Below, piece by piece: positions 51,199 to 57,100 of a stretch of 64,000 nucleotides of DNA (within the stretch, counting starts at the first letter, position 1; each line of letters begins with the position of its first letter). The stretch is from Hoplostethus atlanticus. Lineage: Eukaryota; Chordata; Actinopteri; Trachichthyiformes; Trachichthyidae. The stretch covers positions 607,501 to 671,500 of the forward strand of contig JAXDDX010000187.1 of the NCBI GenBank assembly GCA_034670405.1, in the 5' to 3' direction. A program made the position numbers and the translations under genes. The notes under the pieces are model-generated. The model saw nothing but the letters and a program-made list of their open reading frames with translations. It had not been told where the DNA came from and did not search any database.

Positions 51199-54100
51199 GG
51201 GGCACAAATATACACACACATTTAAACACATGCGTGCACTTCTTTGTTAGATCTGCACGTGATTGACAGGTGATCTCTGGGAAGTATTAAAAAAGAAAAA
51301 AAGAAACAAATCTCACAAATTGTCACTAATGGCAGGTGGAAAGACATACGGGCATACAGCTAGATGCATACATGCACACAAACTCTCTAAAAAAAGAAAA
51401 AACAAATTGGACACAAATGCTGTTAAGGCTTGGCACACAAACATTGCCAAAAAAAAAAACGTACACATTTAGCATTACACTAAATACACTTTCTAACACA
51501 CATGAACTAGATCTGGACAAAGAAGCCTTACTTACATGCCATACAGTGGGGTCATGTGGGTAACACTCCCAGTCACCTAGAAGAGAAAAGAAGACCGATT
51601 CAGATACTGTACATGAAGCAAACACAAGCACCTCCTTCATATACTTTCATACACACACTCTCACACACACAGATACAGGAGAGACTGTATATACAGCACA
51701 TACCAACCAGAGTCCTCCCATACACAGCGCGGCCAAATTGGGGTCTCTTCAGAAAGTATTTGTTTACAGTAAGAGGGTTCAGTTTATTGAATATTCAGGC
51801 CTGCGACAGAATTAGAAATACATCACTGCAGCAGCCGCAGCCCTGAGATCCACAGAGAAAGGACGGCGGAGCCCTTCAAAATAAAATGAGGTTAGACGTC
51901 GTTGAGGCATTCTGTGGTAATTCAGTGACGTATTGGTGAATAAAAAGGCGGGCAAATCTTCGGCCGGGGATCATTATAAGGCATCACTACTATCATATGA
52001 ACCAGAAATCAATATATATATATTTTTTAAGTATTAATTTATGTGTTTTCCCCTTAAAAGACCCTATCAGCATACATCAAATTTGATACTACTTCATATG
52101 AGGTGGGTAAAAAAGCGGATACACGCTATTTCTTCTTGGGGAAACTGAGTGGGGAAACACGTCTCTACGGCAATATAATGAAATTGTGTAATCTGATTCC
52201 AAAATTCAGTTTAACGGGTTACAACCCTGCATGTTTTGAGACATCTCAAGTTGTATCAAGTTATATGAGTCATACTGTACTGGGATGTGCGCGCTATCCG
52301 TCGGTTGTTGTTTTAACCTTTAATATCATCTGCGCCCTGCGAAAGCCTTTTAGTTAGCTCTTAAAGGGAATAGGGGGGAAACGAAGCGGCCAGGAAAACA
52401 TTTCAGACATTTTTACACAGCATTTTCAAAGGTTTGGTTTTGTCTAAAGTTTTAGTTGTAAAAAAACAAAAACTGCCTCTACTGTACACATGAACTTGAA
52501 CATTGAAATTTGTGCAAGGACCCCGACGGCACTGTTATGACACAGAGTAAAACAGACCCAGCATTCCTAGGAGCCAGGAGGCTGTGAGGTTAATGAGCTG
52601 TGACAACTTATAGTGACATTATGTAATCTTAAAGCCAACGCTCCGACGACAGACGACCGAGTTCTCCGTTTCATAACTCACGCGTGAAGGTAGTTTTGTG
52701 CTGTGTGTGTGTTCTGGTATGTCCTCACAAGGCTTATCCTACAAAGTGAGGACATATTGCCACTTCTTCAAGAGGCTGGTTTAGGATTAGGGCTTGGGGT
52801 TAAGACTAGAATTAACATTAGGTTTAGGTTAGGATAAGATTTATGGTTAGGCTTAGGGGTTAGAGAACAAATGCAGTGAATGGAAGGTCCTCGCTAATAA
52901 TACAAATGTGTGTGTGTATGCGTTCCTCCACACATCTACAATGATTTACATGCCTGGACACCTCGCGGCTGCCAGCAACCGCATCTCAGCGCTGACCCAG
53001 TCTCAGTCTCGAGCTAAAAAAGGAAACACCGCCCAGCTGCCACACCGGTGTGTTTAAAACCCGGCCTGACAGGACACTCTCGTCCTAGACCTCCGCAATG
53101 ATCGATTGCCATCTGGCCTGGTTTGGGTCCAGGCTGGTGCCGCGTAGAGGCTCTCCCACTCGCAAACTGTACTGTATCAAAGTCACCTCGCGGTAAAAGT
53201 GTAGCTCATATTGTAAATATTGTAAATGTAAATGTAAATTCACTACAGAATGCATCAATGTTAACAATAAAAACTTACATTTTTAGTTAACCATTAATTT
53301 GTGCTCACTTTATAATCCTATCTTCATATGACTTTTATTTTGATATTACTTACTATGATTTATACCTCACGCCAAAAAAACATTCTGGGTTTAGGCGGGT
53401 TTACCCTCTGCTACGTCCCAGTGGTAAAGCAAAGTGAATTAGGCAACCCCCAACAAATCCATGCAGGGGAATTAGCACGAAGCTAGTCATGTTGTTGTTG
53501 TGATGATTATAATTAACGAAATACATAGGAAGGTAGGGGGCCAATACAATGTTTTTTTTCCAGGTTGCTCGCATGGTTGTAATTACCAAGCTAATTATTA
53601 GTTGTCAACCCACCTAAAAGAAGTTCATTAGTGTAGGTTTCAATGGGATGTTAGCGAGCTATGATAGTCTAAATGCTGTTTCAGAGGCTTTTCCACCCTG
53701 ATAGGAATACAATTCTGTGGGGGGAAAATGTGGGAAACTCTGAATACTTTTATTTTGGTGCATGAAAATAGTCCAATTTAAAAATATTGAATATCTGTAT
53801 TGGCATCAGCCTTGAAAACCCCATACTGGTTGAACACTAGCATTGACAGCTAGGCTTATTTAGCTATAGTTTTGTGGGGGTTTTTGTTCAAGTGCCATGG
53901 CTGTGAGCCTAAGTGCCTGGGACGGGGGTTAGTAGTGGAAGTGACATAACCCAGCTTGGACATGACAAGGTTGGGGTGTAAACAGCAGCGTGATCTCAGG
54001 CTCGGGGATATAACGGGCTAAGTAAGGTCAGGCTAGGTCAACAGCGGGGTCAGCTGGGGGTCAAACTGCCCTGCCTCACACACACACACAGACACGCAGT

Positions 54101-57100
54101 CTGGGATGTTGCCCCCTCAGGCCCAAGCTGAGACCAACACAATATGACACGCAGGCAAACACACACACACACTCTTGCACACACGTGCACGCAGGCATAC
54201 TGTACTGATGCTCACTTTGACGGCTACGGGCTGTTGCATGTACACACATGTTCTCATAAAGTGCCATATACAATAGTCTAAGCTATTTCACATGCCAAAA
54301 AGACTCCTTTCACAATTAATATCCCAGATTGAAATATTTCAGTTTTCAAGGACCGTTCCTTAAATTGGTTAGAACATTTTTGAAAATAAAAAAATAATAA
54401 TAATCTGAATATAATTCCTCAAATCAGTAGGAAATGCCAGTGCAGCCTTACCTGGTTCTGAACACTGAACACAGCGAGTTAACGTAGAGAGGCGCGTTCA
54501 GATTCACATAGGAGGAATGAAGATGGCAGAGTGAGACTAAACAGCTCTCTCCGCTTCTTACATCCATCTCCCATGCTACAGAGTGTTGAAGTGGGAGTGT
54601 TCAAACGTACGCACACACACACTAGAAAGGCAGCACCTCATACCTTAAGACAAGGGGGGGTTCATATATTAACAGCTGATTTAGTAACACAGTGATTATT
54701 TGGGTAAATGCTACACGCCTTAATGGGTAAAGAGCACTGAATAGGTTGTGATGTATCCTAATGTCTCTTTATGGTGATGCTGTTAATGCACATAGTCTTC
54801 TATCTGTATGTCTCTGTTCCTAATTGTTTCATTTGGCTAATTTACACAGCGCATTGCCCGGGGACACTGTGCTCCTGAGTGGATTGAGGACGGTAATAAA
54901 CAACAGTAAACATGTCGTCCCTCCAAAATGATGCCATCACCCTTTGGATCAACCAGTTAAAATGTGAAAAAGTTTCAAGTCCGTGATTTAGCAATGCAAA
55001 TACATTTTGTACGGTCATTTGCATTGTCTGCTAGTCCTTTGTTTTTTTTGGTCTTTGGTCCAATCGGCAAAGAAATGAAAAAGCGGAGTGAAAAAAAGCA
55101 AAACAGATTTTCTAGAAAATCCAATATGGCATACATTGTTGGTCCTGGAGGCAAATTTGTAGAGCTGGGCATCTGCACCAAATTTCATGTCACTGGAACA
55201 TGCGGTGTGAGAGGTTGCTTTTTAAGATTTTTTAATTTGGGTTGATAACTATAGCGCCCCCCTTGGGCCCATCAGTGTAATTTTGACAATGCCAGAAAAC
55301 AATGGTGAGATGCATCATTCTCCCAAATTTCTGAAACCTGATCAGTGGTGTCTGAGATGTCACCATGTGATGGATGGACGAATGAACGGACAAAGATCGA
55401 GCCTTCATTAGCAGGGACTGATGATGATTGACAGCATCTCTCACCTCTCTCGCTGACGCTCTCGATCTCAGCGTCCTCACAGCTGCTGTACTCAGGTGTG
55501 GTCCCTCCCTCCTCCTCCGAGCTGCTGACGCTGGTTTGCCTCTTCCCTCCGGCCCCCAGCCCCCGCTTCGACTTGTAGGGCCTCGGCGGGGGTGGGCGCA
55601 GCGACTCCGACTGGTCGGAGCTCAGCGAATCATTGCGTAGCATGCTCTCGGCCTTCTCCCGTTTGGTCCGTCTCATTGGTCCCTGGCCAGGGGCCGAGCC
55701 TGGGCCTGATCCAGGGGGCTCTCTGAGTTCAGGGGGAGGGGGTTGCTGCAAAAGGGTGTGTTCATGCGGCCCGCCGACCCCACCCACCGTCCTCTGTCCA
55801 GGCCAAACCCCTGGGGCTAAGACACCACCTCCGACCTCACCCTCACCCACCATACCCACACCACGGCCCTGAGGGAGCACAGGGTGGCCCCGGCCTCCAG
55901 GAGGGACAGGCCCTGCTTGGCGAGGGGGGGTGCCGCTGTGGTCCATGTGGTGGTAGCTGCCGCCTCCCCCCACAGGATCGTGCTCCAGGGAGCGCCCCTT
56001 GGTCAGCCGCCGGCTCTCCCGGCGCTCCCTGGATTCCCCGCGGAGGTCCCGGTCCATGGAGACCTGGGTCTGGAGTCTGGGCTGGCCCGGCCGGCGCTCC
56101 CCCCGGCCTGCTCCTCCTCCTCCTCCTCCTCCCCTGCCATTTCTCCTGGTGGAACAGAAGGAGTGACAGAGGGAGAGAGAGGGAAGAAAAAGAACAAGGA
56201 GGACAGATGGTGAGACACAAGATATTAGTTTTCATCGGCATTCCTGATATGCTGACATGCGCGGAGAATTCCCTTCTTAATCCGGTTAATCGACTAACAC
56301 AGTTTTGGGCGGATGCATGTAAACATCGTAACTGGGTTAGAATAACCCAGTAAGCTCATACTCATTATGGGAAACCTGGTTAAGATGCCTGGCTTCTTCC
56401 CATCTTAAGCTGGTTACCGTGGCATGGAAACATCTCACTGCTTTCACTTTTGGTTTTCGCCATCTGTTAAACTCAGACTTGCACAGCATTATGGGTACAT
56501 TTTGATGTCAACAACAAAAACGTGACAAGGATCATCATTTCTTTCTCCTGTATTAGAAGTAAGCTACTATCACTCAGTCCAAGAAGGAGGGGGGTATTCT
56601 GTTAACTGATTCATGGCAACAGGGAGTCTCAATGAATATGACCTTAACCGAAGTATGTCCCATAGCCGGGTTACTCTATGTACGCGTAGCCACTGTCCAA
56701 GGTCTATATCCCACCTCCAGCTTCATTAAACATTAAAAGTCAGTCAGTCAGTCAGTGCAATGCGATCCGGCATTTATAGTAAAAGACAGCACCTCTGGAC
56801 CTCTACCTCTACTCTCTCTTTTTTCATTATTTGATTAAAATGGACCTTTGCGAAACCTTGGGCTGAAAAACGATCTGAGAGATGTCTGCACCCTAAGGAA
56901 AAGTGCTGTAAAAGAGAGTGGGTTTCAAAAAATCATAGACAAAAAGAGACCTACAAGAATGCGAACACTAATAAAAAAATGACGTGACGATGGTCTACTG
57001 ACTGAAATCCATACAGTTATTGCACTTTTTTGTCAATATGCAATCACATCAGTTGACCTCTTTTGGATTTCTTCCTTTTTAATCAGTGTGTAAGTTTTTT

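Noticed and set aside
52780-52860. TTAGG-like words suggesting interstitial telomere sequence
   Set aside because: The words are degenerate (GTTAGG, TTAGGTT, TTAGGGCTTGG) and lie within a known type of interspersed vertebrate repeat.
55272-55444. Extension of the large rims1 linker exon past the donor
   Set aside because: A consensus GTGAGA donor at 55444 matches the known RIM boundary after SVSER and restores frame with the next exon.
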